Both the position numbers and the translations under genes were made by a program. The notes below the pieces were generated by a model. That model did not search any database, was not told the origin of the DNA, and was given only the letters and a program-made list of their open reading frames with translations. From Bernardetia sp. (GTDB lineage: Bacteria; Bacteroidota; Bacteroidia; Cytophagales; Bernardetiaceae), in the NCBI RefSeq assembly GCF_020630935.1, contig NZ_JAHDIG010000052.1, positions 1 through 35,971 on the forward strand: a stretch of 35,971 bases of DNA, read 5' to 3'. Position 1 is the stretch's first letter. Each line of letters begins with the position of its first letter. Below, in pieces: positions 1-7,800 of the stretch.

Positions 1-111
1 TGCATAAGGCAAAAAAAGAAGAAAGATAATACTTTTTTCGTGCGTTTACCCTATAAGGCTACTGAATTTGCTATTTTATTAAACTTTGAGAGCAAAACAA
101 TTTTATTCCTT

Positions 112-621
112 TTAAATCAATTCCTCAACAATTTTCATGAGTTCTTCTAAGTATTTTTTATCCGTTTCATCAAAGTCATTTACCTTATCGCTATCTACGT
201 CTAAAATCAAAGCTACATTTCCATCTTTTCCAAAGGCTGGAACTACAATTTCAGATTTTGAGTCGGTGCTACACGCAATATGTCCTTCAAATTTTTCTAC
301 ATCTTCTACCAAAATAGTTTTTTTGTCTTTCCAAGAAGTTCCACAAACTCCTTTGCCATATTTTATACGTGTACATGCTAAAGGTCCTTGAAAAGGCGCA
401 AGAACGAGCGTTTGCTTTTCAAAGTCAGTAGAATTATTGGTTTCTACACGATAAAAACCTACCCAAAAAAAGCCCATTCCATATTTTAAAGCTGCTGCAA
501 TGTTAGCCAGATTAGCCGTAAGGTCGCTTTCTATTGATGTAAGTCCCTTAATTTGAGGGATAAGTTCTTGATATTTTTCAGCTTTTGTTGCCGTTTCTGA
601 TATGATTAGTGTTTCTGCCAT
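112..621 (-). CDS. msrC: Free methionine-(R)-sulfoxide reductase (GAF-domain fRMsr)
   Basis: A 169-residue single GAF-domain protein that reduces free (not protein-bound) methionine-R-sulfoxide, a cytosolic oxidative-stress repair activity. The family signature is visible: PLACTRIKYGKGVCG and HIACSTDSKSEIVVP place cysteines at 83, 93 and 117, the spacing of the catalytic/resolving cysteines in the E. coli YebR/fRMsr family, and the length is the family norm. The ATG at 621 gives the usual N-terminus with no signal peptide. It lies on the minus strand and is not obviously co-transcribed with the lipoprotein gene upstream of it (about 57 bases apart on the same strand, so a shared transcript is possible). 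Family assignment is strong; the gene symbol follows the E. coli name. Confidence 0.9.
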   Translation of the reverse strand: MAETLIISETATKAEKYQELIPQIKGLTSIESDLTANLANIAAALKYGMGFFWVGFYRVETNNSTDFEKQTLVLAPFQGPLACTRIKYGKGVCGTSWKDKKTILVEDVEKFEGHIACSTDSKSEIVVPAFGKDGNVALILDVDSDKVNDFDETDKKYLEELMKIVEELI

Positions 622-678
622 TTTTTTATTATGAGTTAAAGGTTTTATTAAATTAACTTTTCTAACAATCGTGATTGA

Positions 679-1470
679 TTACTTATTCCAATCATAATAA
701 TATATTTTAAATTCTTTGTTTGAGTATCTATGTTTACTCATTTCTTGAAATAATTGATGTTGTTTAAGTTTTTCCACATCAAAATACTTGAGAAATGAAC
801 TATCACAATCTACCTTAATATGATATCCTAATTTGCGAGGAGAGCCTACTTCTGATAGATACCAATCAGCTTTTACTTTGTAGTTTTCTTTATTAAAAAC
901 TTTTCGAAATGTCTCTTCCAAAGGCTTTTCCTGCTCAAAAATATCTTGGTCTTTATCAATAAGTTTTACATCAAACTCTAATTGTCCAGAAAATTGTACA
1001 GTAGTATCTTTAGGATATAATAAATAAACATTATTTTCTTTTTTTAGACTATCCAAAACAAAGTGGTATCTATCAATAGAGTTTGCACTAACTAATTTTT
1101 GTTTAGCAGGAATAAATTTTGATTCTAAACGCCCAAAAGCGAATGACATTGATTCCCAACTACAATAACAAAATGAATTAACCCTTCTTGAATTTTTATA
1201 TAAGTCCAAACAATTATCTGGAGTTGTTCCTCCACATTCTTTAGTGGCTTGAAGCACTAAATCATCACGTAGTTTTTGTAAAACCTCTTTATCATAAATC
1301 ACTTCATAAGTATCGTAATCAGTATTAGCTCTTACAAATAGCCAGTTAGTATCTTCATTGAAGTTGTTTCCTTCAAAAAAAACAACTTTTTCACCAGAGC
1401 AGTTGTAAAAAAATAAACTAAGTCCAATGAGAGTATAAAACAAGAGTCTAAGTATAGGTTTTATTTTCAT
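679..1470 (-). CDS. Hypothetical lipoprotein or secreted protein
   Basis: I do not recognise this 263-residue protein. Starting at the ATG at 1470 it has a basic N-terminus (MKIKPILR), a hydrophobic stretch and a cysteine at residue 24 (LFFYNCSGEK), which fits a loose Bacteroidota lipoprotein signal. The mature part is charged, with a cysteine-rich patch near residues 78-105 (KECGGTTPDNC, FCYCSW). The frame stays open to an ATG at 1545, adding 25 residues, but I prefer 1470 because the signal-like segment then sits at the N-terminus and a possible TAAATTTG -7 box at 1522-1529 would lie upstream. Function unknown. Confidence 0.6.
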   Translation of the reverse strand: MKIKPILRLLFYTLIGLSLFFYNCSGEKVVFFEGNNFNEDTNWLFVRANTDYDTYEVIYDKEVLQKLRDDLVLQATKECGGTTPDNCLDLYKNSRRVNSFCYCSWESMSFAFGRLESKFIPAKQKLVSANSIDRYHFVLDSLKKENNVYLLYPKDTTVQFSGQLEFDVKLIDKDQDIFEQEKPLEETFRKVFNKENYKVKADWYLSEVGSPRKLGYHIKVDCDSSFLKYFDVEKLKQHQLFQEMSKHRYSNKEFKIYYYDWNK

Positions 1471-1521
1471 ATTTGAGTAGGAAAACCTTTTGAATAAATC
1501 ATAAAGTAAAAAAATGTTCAA

Positions 1522-1529
1522 CAAATTTA
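1522..1529 (-). promoter_or_regulatory. Possible Bacteroidota -7 box (TAAATTTG)
   Basis: The minus strand reads TAAATTTG here, matching the Bacteroidota TAnnTTTG element about 50 bases before the ATG at 1470. No convincing -33 TTTG is present at the usual spacing, so this is tentative. Confidence 0.25.
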
Positions 1530-1662
1530 CGAATAATTCGAACACCTAGTTTTATAAGAAAAGCTAATTTAATTTTCCTAACTTAGTACCCAAAGCCACA
1601 CAAACAACACAAAACGAAATATCTAAAAAAGAAATCAAATCATCTTCACTTCTATTTAGTTT

Positions 1663-3567
1663 ATGAATCCCACAACTGAAAAACAAAAATATTTTATTAT
1701 AGATTTTGATAGCACTTTTACGAAAGTAGAGGCAATGGACGAACTTTGCCAAATTGCACTACAAAATCATCCAGAAAAGAATAATCGTCTTTCTCAAATT
1801 CAGTCTCTGACAGACCAAGCGATGGAGGGAAACCTTTCTTTTAGAGAATCTCTACAGAAAAGAATAGCTATTTTGGAAGCTAATAAGAAACACCTGCCAG
1901 AGCTTATCGAAAAACTAAGTGAAAAAGTATCTGAATCTTTCAAAAGAAATCAAACCTTTTTTGACACGTATAAAGATACTATTCTTATTGTTTCTAGTGG
2001 TTTTAAAGATTTTATTGTTCCGATTGTAAAAAAATACGGTGTAAAATCAGAAAATATCTATGCAAATGAATTTACATTTGATGAAAATGGAGAAATAAAA
2101 GGTTTTGATACAAATAATGTCTTGTCAGAAGACAATGGAAAGGTAAAACTTCTCAAAAAACTCAATCTACAAGGCGATATTTATGTGATTGGTGATGGTT
2201 ATACGGATTATGAAATCAAAGAAGCAGGACTGGCAAACGAGTTTTATGCCTTTACAGAGAATATCAAGCGTGATAAAGTAGTTGACAAAGCTGATAGAGA
2301 AGCTCAAAACCTTGATGAGTTTTTATATGTCAATAAACTAGCCCGTAATATTTCCTATCCAAAAAATAGAATCAAAGTCCTTTTATTAGAGAATATTCAT
2401 CAATCAGCCAAAGAGATGATGGAAAAAGAGGGCTATCAAGTAGAACTCCTTTCAAGTGCTTTGAATGAAGATGAACTCATAGAAAAAATTAAAGGTGTTT
2501 CTATTTTAGGCATTCGTTCTAAAACTAATCTGACTTCCAAAGTAATAGAGCATGCTGATAGACTTTTGGCTGTTGGAGCGTTTTGTATCGGAACAAATCA
2601 AATTGATTTGGAAGCCTGTCAAGAAAGAGGAATTGTTGTCTTTAATGCGCCGTATAGCAACACAAGAAGTGTTGTAGAACTTGCTATTGGAGAGATGATT
2701 ATGCTCATGCGTGGCGTTCCGAAAAGTGTAATGGAAATGCACACAGGCAAGTGGAACAAGTCAGCAACCAACAGTTTCGAAGTGCGTGGTAAAAAGTTAG
2801 GAATTGTTGGTTATGGAAATATTGGAGCACAGCTTTCTGTAGTGGCTGAAGCCTTGGGAATGAAAGTTTATTTTTATGATATTGTAGATAAATTAGCTTT
2901 AGGAAATGCAACGATGTGTGAATCTTTAGAAGAGCTTTTAAGCATCGCTGACGTAATTTCTTTGCATGTAGATGGGCGAACAGAAAATACAAATCTCATC
3001 GGAAAAGAACAGTTTGATTTGATGAAAGAGGGAGTAGTCTTTATGAATTTGGCTCGTGGACAAGTAGTTGATATTCCTGCCTTAGTAGAAAATTTAAAAA
3101 GTGGGAAAATCTTAGGAGCAGGCGTTGATGTTTATCCAGAAGAACCGAAAAACAACCAAGAAGAGTTTGTTTCAGAGTTGCGTCAGATTCCAAATGTAAT
3201 CCTTACACCACACGTAGGGGGAAGTACGGTAGAAGCTCAAGAAAATATTGCACAGTTTGTCCCTAATAAAATTGTAGATTATATCAATGCAGGAAATACA
3301 TTTTCTAGTGTTAATTTCCCAGAGTTACAGTTGCCAAAACTACAGAATGCACATCGTTTGATGCACCTTCACAAAAACGTACCAGGTATTTTGGCTAAGA
3401 TAAATCAGATTTTTGCTACTAATGAAGTCAATATCGTAGGTCAATATCTCAAAACCAATGAAAATATTGGTTATGTAATCACTGATATAAATCAGAAATA
3501 CAATGAGAAGGTCATAGAAGAACTCAAAAATATTGAAGACACCATTCGTTTCCGTATTTTGTATTGA
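1663..3567 (+). CDS. serA: Bifunctional phosphoserine phosphatase / D-3-phosphoglycerate dehydrogenase
   Basis: A 634-residue fusion of two serine-biosynthesis enzymes. Residues 1-220 are a HAD phosphatase of SerB type: DFDST (D14, D16), the SSG motif at 111-113 and GDGYTD at 177-182. Residues 235-634 are a SerA dehydrogenase: NAD-binding GYGNIG at 383-388, catalytic Arg465, Glu494 and His517 with exactly the 29- and 23-residue spacing of E. coli SerA (R240/E269/H292), then a C-terminal ACT domain from about 563 (HLHKNVPGILAKI), which in the family binds serine for feedback inhibition. It would thus carry steps 1 and 3 of the pathway, leaving SerC (step 2) elsewhere. Both halves keep their catalytic residues, so I infer both are active. 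The symbol refers to the dehydrogenase half. Confidence 0.9.
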   Translation: MNPTTEKQKYFIIDFDSTFTKVEAMDELCQIALQNHPEKNNRLSQIQSLTDQAMEGNLSFRESLQKRIAILEANKKHLPELIEKLSEKVSESFKRNQTFFDTYKDTILIVSSGFKDFIVPIVKKYGVKSENIYANEFTFDENGEIKGFDTNNVLSEDNGKVKLLKKLNLQGDIYVIGDGYTDYEIKEAGLANEFYAFTENIKRDKVVDKADREAQNLDEFLYVNKLARNISYPKNRIKVLLLENIHQSAKEMMEKEGYQVELLSSALNEDELIEKIKGVSILGIRSKTNLTSKVIEHADRLLAVGAFCIGTNQIDLEACQERGIVVFNAPYSNTRSVVELAIGEMIMLMRGVPKSVMEMHTGKWNKSATNSFEVRGKKLGIVGYGNIGAQLSVVAEALGMKVYFYDIVDKLALGNATMCESLEELLSIADVISLHVDGRTENTNLIGKEQFDLMKEGVVFMNLARGQVVDIPALVENLKSGKILGAGVDVYPEEPKNNQEEFVSELRQIPNVILTPHVGGSTVEAQENIAQFVPNKIVDYINAGNTFSSVNFPELQLPKLQNAHRLMHLHKNVPGILAKINQIFATNEVNIVGQYLKTNENIGYVITDINQKYNEKVIEELKNIEDTIRFRILY

Positions 3568-3576
3568 TACAAACCC

Positions 3577-3606
3577 TGTAGGGCAAACGCATGCGTTTGC
3601 CCTACA
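3577..3606. repeat. Perfect 30-bp palindrome (REP-like) upstream of RAYT
   Basis: The half-site TGTAGGGCAAACGCA is followed directly by its exact reverse complement, giving a perfect 30-bp palindrome centred on GCATGC. It starts 10 bases after the serA stop and ends 21 bases before the transposase ATG. Position and form match REP elements recognised by RAYT transposases. It could also act as a hairpin terminator for the upstream gene, but no T-tract follows. Confidence 0.85.
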
Positions 3607-3627
3607 AAACGTAAAAAACAATATAAA

Positions 3628-4164
3628 ATGAATAATCCAAACAAAAAATATCGCAAATCTATACGTGCCAAATGGTGGGATTATGGTTGGAATGGTGCAT
3701 ATTTTATTACTATTTGTACAAAAGAGATGCAGCATTTTTTTGGAGATATAAAAGATGGAAAAATGATTTTATCAAATGTAGGTGTGATTGTAGATGTTTT
3801 GTGGCATCAAATTCCTTTATATCATGCTTTTGTAGAGTTAGGCGAGTTTGTCGTTATGCCTAATCACATACATGGAATCCTTATTTTAGATAAGCCAAAA
3901 GAAATAATTGAAGAATTAGAGAAAGATGCTAGAATGCCTGTCGAAAAGCGTCTTAAAGAAGGACAGGGAAAAAATACCGTTTCTTCTATCATAGGAAATT
4001 ATAAATCTGCTGTAACAAAAAATGTAAATCGGTTGGGATTAGCATCTAAATGGCAGTTCAGATTTCATGACCATATTATCAGAAATGAAAAGTCATACCA
4101 AAGAATTTCAAATTATATTCTGACAAATGTAGAAAATTGGGAAGATGATAAATTTTTTAACTAA
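3628..4164 (+). CDS. REP-associated tyrosine transposase (RAYT, Y1 family)
   Basis: A 178-residue single-domain HUH nuclease of the Y1/IS200-like RAYT group, a domesticated transposase that nicks single-stranded REP hairpins. Visible signatures: the N-terminal YRKSIRAKWWDYGWNGAYFITICT, the metal-binding HIH motif in VMPNHIHGIL (H80, H82), the GNYKSAV segment near 123-129, and a C-terminal RISNYILTNVENW with the probable nucleophile Tyr163. Length is normal and the frame is intact. It is flanked by 30-bp palindromes at 3577-3606 and 4206-4235, the expected arrangement for a RAYT and its REP substrates. Unlike IS200/IS605 elements there is no accessory tnpB. Confidence 0.92.
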   Translation: MNNPNKKYRKSIRAKWWDYGWNGAYFITICTKEMQHFFGDIKDGKMILSNVGVIVDVLWHQIPLYHAFVELGEFVVMPNHIHGILILDKPKEIIEELEKDARMPVEKRLKEGQGKNTVSSIIGNYKSAVTKNVNRLGLASKWQFRFHDHIIRNEKSYQRISNYILTNVENWEDDKFFN

Positions 4165-4205
4165 AAAATCTACCCTCAAATTCAAAACAAAATCTAGTTT
4201 AGCAT

Positions 4206-4235
4206 TGTAAAGATAAAGCATGTCTTATCTCTACA
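4206..4235. repeat. Imperfect 30-bp palindrome (REP-like) downstream of RAYT
   Basis: Same length and architecture as the upstream palindrome: it begins TGTA, ends CTACA and is centred on GCATG, with left half TGTAAAGATAAAGCA. The arms differ from perfect symmetry at three positions. It lies 41 bases after the RAYT stop and 20 bases before egtB. I infer a diverged partner of the 3577-3606 element. Confidence 0.75.
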
Positions 4236-4255
4236 TTTATGAATAATACTCAATT

Positions 4256-5527
4256 ATGAAAACACAAATACTAGAAAAAAATACTCCTACTGCCATCGTC
4301 CCTACCAACGACCAATATCTAAAAACTAGACAACGAACACTCTCCCTGTGTCAAGATTTAGAGCCAGAAGATTTTGTAGTGCAGCCGATGGTAGATGTAA
4401 GTCCTACTAAATGGCATTTGGCACATACAACGTGGTTTTTCGAAACGTTTTTACTTGTTCCTTATCTCAAAAATTATCAAGTTTTCCACAAAGATTATAG
4501 TTTTTTGTTCAATAGTTATTATGAAACTGTTGGAAAACGTGTTTTGAGGGCAAACAGAGGCAATCTGACACGACCAACGACGAAGGAAATTTACAAATAC
4601 AGAGAATATGTAGATAATTCTATTTTATTATTTTTTGATGAGCTAGAAAAAGGCAATTTTGATGTAGAAACACAAGCTAAAATAAAAAAACGTCTTTTTA
4701 TTGGTCTAAATCACGAAGAACAGCACCAAGAACTTTTGGTAACAGACATAAAATATGTGTTGGGAAATAATCCTCTTTTCCCTGCTACGAAAATGCCCAT
4801 TCAAGATTTTACAATCTTTGTAGGTTCAAGGCACGCCTTTACCTCAAATGAAGAAGAAATACAGGGAAATTTTATAAAAATCAAAGAAGGAATTTATCAA
4901 ATTGGTTTTAATTCAGAAAATGAAAATGATTTTTATTTTGATAATGAGAAAGGCGTTCATCGTGTATTTGTAGAAGAATTTGAAATTGCTAAAAACTTAG
5001 TTACTAATAGAGAATATTTAGAATTTATTGAAGCTGGTGGCTATCAAAATTTCAACTTTTGGTTTGCCGAAGGATGGGATTTTGTGAAAGAAAATAACTT
5101 AGAAGCTCCTTTATATTGGTTTAAAGAAAATGACGAATGGCTATGTTACGACTTTAATAATTCGGAAAACGGACTACAAAAAATAGATTTAGATGCCCCA
5201 CTTTGCCACATCAGTTTTTACGAAGCCGAAGCCTACGCACAATTTAGAAATATGCGCCTGCCGACAGAGCAAGAGTGGGAAATTGCTAATGAGTTTTTTG
5301 AATGGGGCAAGCGTTGGGAATGGACACGCTCTGCCTATCAGCCTTATCCAAACTTTGAAAAAGATGAAGGGGCATTGGGTGAGTACAACGGAAAATTTAT
5401 GGTCAATCAGCTTGTCTTGCGTGGAAGTTCGGAAGCAACTGCTCCAAATCATTCTAGACCAACCTATCGTAACTTCTTTCATGCTGACAAACGCTGGCAA
5501 TATACAGGAATACGTTTGGTAAAGTAG
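4256..5527 (+). CDS. egtB: Ergothioneine biosynthesis sulfoxide synthase EgtB-like
   Basis: A 423-residue non-haem iron enzyme predicted to join cysteine or gamma-glutamylcysteine to hercynine (trimethyl-histidine) as a sulfoxide. The N-terminal DinB-like domain carries WHLAHTTWFFE (H54, H57) and HEEQHQE (H153, H157), the likely iron-binding histidines. From about residue 205 an FGE-sulfatase domain follows, with typical LPTEQEWE (335-342) and the C-terminal RGSS...RPTYRNFF...YTGIRLVK. Length is normal for EgtB and there is no methyltransferase domain as in OvoA. No egtD, egtC or egtE homologue is nearby: a transposase precedes it and a 596-bp gap follows. EgtB versus another member of the EgtB/OvoA family cannot be settled from motifs alone. 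Confidence 0.88.
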   Translation: MKTQILEKNTPTAIVPTNDQYLKTRQRTLSLCQDLEPEDFVVQPMVDVSPTKWHLAHTTWFFETFLLVPYLKNYQVFHKDYSFLFNSYYETVGKRVLRANRGNLTRPTTKEIYKYREYVDNSILLFFDELEKGNFDVETQAKIKKRLFIGLNHEEQHQELLVTDIKYVLGNNPLFPATKMPIQDFTIFVGSRHAFTSNEEEIQGNFIKIKEGIYQIGFNSENENDFYFDNEKGVHRVFVEEFEIAKNLVTNREYLEFIEAGGYQNFNFWFAEGWDFVKENNLEAPLYWFKENDEWLCYDFNNSENGLQKIDLDAPLCHISFYEAEAYAQFRNMRLPTEQEWEIANEFFEWGKRWEWTRSAYQPYPNFEKDEGALGEYNGKFMVNQLVLRGSSEATAPNHSRPTYRNFFHADKRWQYTGIRLVK

Positions 5528-6123
5528 AGTTATTTTTACTAGAAATTATCAAAAAACCTGTAAAACTACTTTTATAATCGTTTTATTGAAGCTAAATTTG
5601 TAAATTGTATAATCGAATTGTTTTGATAATTTGAGTTTTTATTCAAATTGTATTCAATTTATAATACATTTTTCTCTAAAAAAGAGAAGTAACACTGACC
5701 TTTACAATCAAAAAAGTCAGCCTAAAAGGTTGATTTATACATATATAGCAAAATAAAATAGCGATTTTTTAATATAAATAATAAAGTTAAATGTAAGAAC
5801 AAGGCTTGCCTTGTTTAGAAGATATAGAAAATATTTTTCTGAAAATTTATAGAAATAAACCTTTAAGATTTATGAAATCTTTATAGGCTTTTGCGAGTAT
5901 ATTTGCTCATACATGCTTGCTTGTATTCAAGTTAGGTTATTTTTCTTTATGTAGAGAAATGAATCTGTTTTTATGTAGAAACAGAAATACGAATGATAAA
6001 TTATTGATTATCAATGAGTTTTGGAGTTGAAAAAACTAATTCGTAATTAGCTACGCTGAATGTAGTTCATAATTGACAAATTCGTAATTAAAATATTCAT
6101 TTAATCTAAAGAAAATATATATA
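5528..6123. other. 596-bp non-coding gap between egtB and rny
   Basis: Very AT-rich with no supportable ORF or RNA gene. It holds a decayed REP-like hairpin (5798-5815) and two copies of AATTCGTAATTA, at 6038-6049 and 6079-6090. The RNase Y promoter should lie here but I cannot pick a convincing one. Confidence 0.6.
5798..5815. repeat. REP-like hairpin remnant
   Basis: AACAAGGC and GCCTTGTT form a perfect 8-bp stem around TT, preceded by TGTA at 5792-5795. The form (TGTA...AAGGC.TGCCTT) resembles the RAYT-flanking palindromes at 3577 and 4206, with the outer part lost on the right. I read it as an old member of the same repeat family. Confidence 0.45.
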
Positions 6124-7725
6124 ATGTATCTTGAACTTACCATTACGGCTGTTGTGGCTCTAATTGTAGGAATTTTGATAGGGCGTTTTTTGCTTATCAA
6201 GGTTCTTGCAGGTCTGAAAGAAAAGGCAGATAATGAAGCCAAACAAATTCTACAAACAGCCAAAGCTGATGCTGCAAATCTTCTGAAAGAAAAAGAATTG
6301 GCTGCTAAAGACCACTTTTTGAAACTCCAAGCAGACCATCAAAGAGAATCTAACAAACGACAAAAAGGAATTGCTTCACAAGAATCTAAACTCAAAAAGC
6401 AAGAGCAGCGTTTCCAACAAATCGAACTCAAACTCAAAGAAAAAGAAGTTTCTATAAACAAAGAGCAAGAACTTCTCAATAAAGAACTCCACAAACATCA
6501 GCAGCGAAAAGACGATTTATACAAAAAAATGGAAGCTGTGGAGCAAAAAATGGAAGATGCTAAAAGACTTGAGAAAGAAAAAATTGTTTTGTTAGAAAAA
6601 GTATCTGGACTTTCAGCCGAAGAAGCTAAAAATCAGCTTATTGAATCCTTAGAAAAAGAGGCGCAAACCTTAGCCACAGCTAAGATTCGTCAAATTATGA
6701 GCGATGCTGAACTTACAGCTACAAAAGATGCTAAACGCTTAGTTCTTTCTACTATTCAACGCACAGCTACTGAACACGCCATCGAAAACTGTGTTTCTGT
6801 CTTTCATTTGGAAAGCGATGATATTAAAGGAAAAATTATTGGTAGAGAAGGGCGAAATATCAGAGCCTTAGAAGCTGCCACAGGTGTTGAGATTATTGTA
6901 GATGATACGCCAGAGGCGATTACTATTTCTGGTTTTGACCCTGTCAGAAGAGAAATTGCTCGCCTTTCCTTGCATCGTTTGGTAGCAGATGGAAGAGTAC
7001 ACCCAGCAAGAATTGAGGAAGTTGTTGCCAAAACGACCGAACAACTGGAAGAACAAATTATTGAACTTGGAGAGCGTGCTGTTATTGAACTTGGAATACA
7101 CGGACTGCATTTAGAACTCATCAAACTTGTTGGAAAAATGCGTTTTCGTTCGTCGTATGGACAAAATCTCTTACAGCATTCTAAAGAAGTTACTCGCCTT
7201 TGTGCCACGATGGCATCCGAAATGGGCTTAAACGTAAAACTTGCTAAGCGTGCAGGGCTTTTACACGATATTGGAAAAGTTTGTACAGAAGACCCAGACA
7301 AACCACATGCTATTTTAGGAATGGAACTCGCAGAGCGTTATGGCGAACATCCAGAAGTTTGTAATGCTATCGGTGCGCACCACGATGAAATTGAAATGAC
7401 TTCGATGCTTTCGCCTGTTATTCAAGCCTGTGACGCTATTTCTGGGTCAAGACCAGGGGCAAGGCGTGAAACCATGGAATCTTATATTCAGCGTTTGCAA
7501 GACTTAGAAAATTTGGCTACCTCGTATGATGGCGTAAACAAATGTTATGCTATCCAAGCAGGGCGTGAACTTCGTGTGATTGTAGATTCTGAAAATGTGA
7601 TGGATGATAAAGCAGACGAAATCGCTTTCAAAATTTCACAACAAATTCAGACTGAAATGCAATATCCAGGGCAAGTAAAAGTAACTGTCATTCGTGAAAA
7701 ACGAGCGGTGCATTATGCGAAATAA
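6124..7725 (+). CDS. rny: Ribonuclease Y
   Basis: A 533-residue membrane-anchored endoribonuclease that starts mRNA decay. Domains in order: one N-terminal transmembrane helix (about 5-26), a long charged coiled coil (about 28-185), a KH RNA-binding domain with GREGRN at 240-245, and an HD catalytic domain with H381-D382 (GLLHDIGK), supported by H352 and HH at 419-420. Length and order are standard for the family and the C-terminus ends in the usual [11 protein letters not shown]. The ATG at 6124 places the membrane helix at the N-terminus. It appears to be a single-gene unit, with a REP-like sequence after its stop. Confidence 0.97.
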   Translation: MYLELTITAVVALIVGILIGRFLLIKVLAGLKEKADNEAKQILQTAKADAANLLKEKELAAKDHFLKLQADHQRESNKRQKGIASQESKLKKQEQRFQQIELKLKEKEVSINKEQELLNKELHKHQQRKDDLYKKMEAVEQKMEDAKRLEKEKIVLLEKVSGLSAEEAKNQLIESLEKEAQTLATAKIRQIMSDAELTATKDAKRLVLSTIQRTATEHAIENCVSVFHLESDDIKGKIIGREGRNIRALEAATGVEIIVDDTPEAITISGFDPVRREIARLSLHRLVADGRVHPARIEEVVAKTTEQLEEQIIELGERAVIELGIHGLHLELIKLVGKMRFRSSYGQNLLQHSKEVTRLCATMASEMGLNVKLAKRAGLLHDIGKVCTEDPDKPHAILGMELAERYGEHPEVCNAIGAHHDEIEMTSMLSPVIQACDAISGSRPGARRETMESYIQRLQDLENLATSYDGVNKCYAIQAGRELRVIVDSENVMDDKADEIAFKISQQIQTEMQYPGQVKVTVIREKRAVHYAK

Positions 7726-7761
7726 ATGTAGAAGGTAGATTTTTTGAATGATAAATTATTA

Positions 7762-7790
7762 TAGGTAAAAGGCTTGCCCTTTTCTAGCCT
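7762..7790. repeat. Possible decayed REP-like palindrome
   Basis: TAGGTAAAAGGCTTGCCC followed by TTTTCTAGCCT is an imperfect inverted repeat with the AAGGCTTGCC core seen at 5801-5810. It lies between rny and the methyltransferase gene. Mismatches are numerous, so this is a weak call. Confidence 0.3.
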
Positions 7791-7800
7791 TTAAAATAGT

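Noticed and set aside
1564-1752. Minus-strand ORF of 62 codons overlapping the start of the serA fusion
   Set aside because: It overlaps well-supported coding sequence on the other strand and has no recognisable features.
3340-3735. Minus-strand ORF spanning the serA end, the palindrome and the RAYT start
   Set aside because: Its reading crosses two real genes and a perfect palindrome. Composition is that of an antisense shadow.
5189-5522. Open frames on both strands over the end of egtB
   Set aside because: The EgtB frame has conserved domain motifs through the same bases. The others are shadows.
6038-6090. Direct repeat AATTCGTAATTA, two copies before rny
   Set aside because: Short, AT-rich and without further copies or symmetry I could support as an operator.
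6804-7301. 165-codon minus-strand ORF within rny
   Set aside because: It lies opposite the KH and HD coding sequence of RNase Y. It is a long antisense shadow without family signal.
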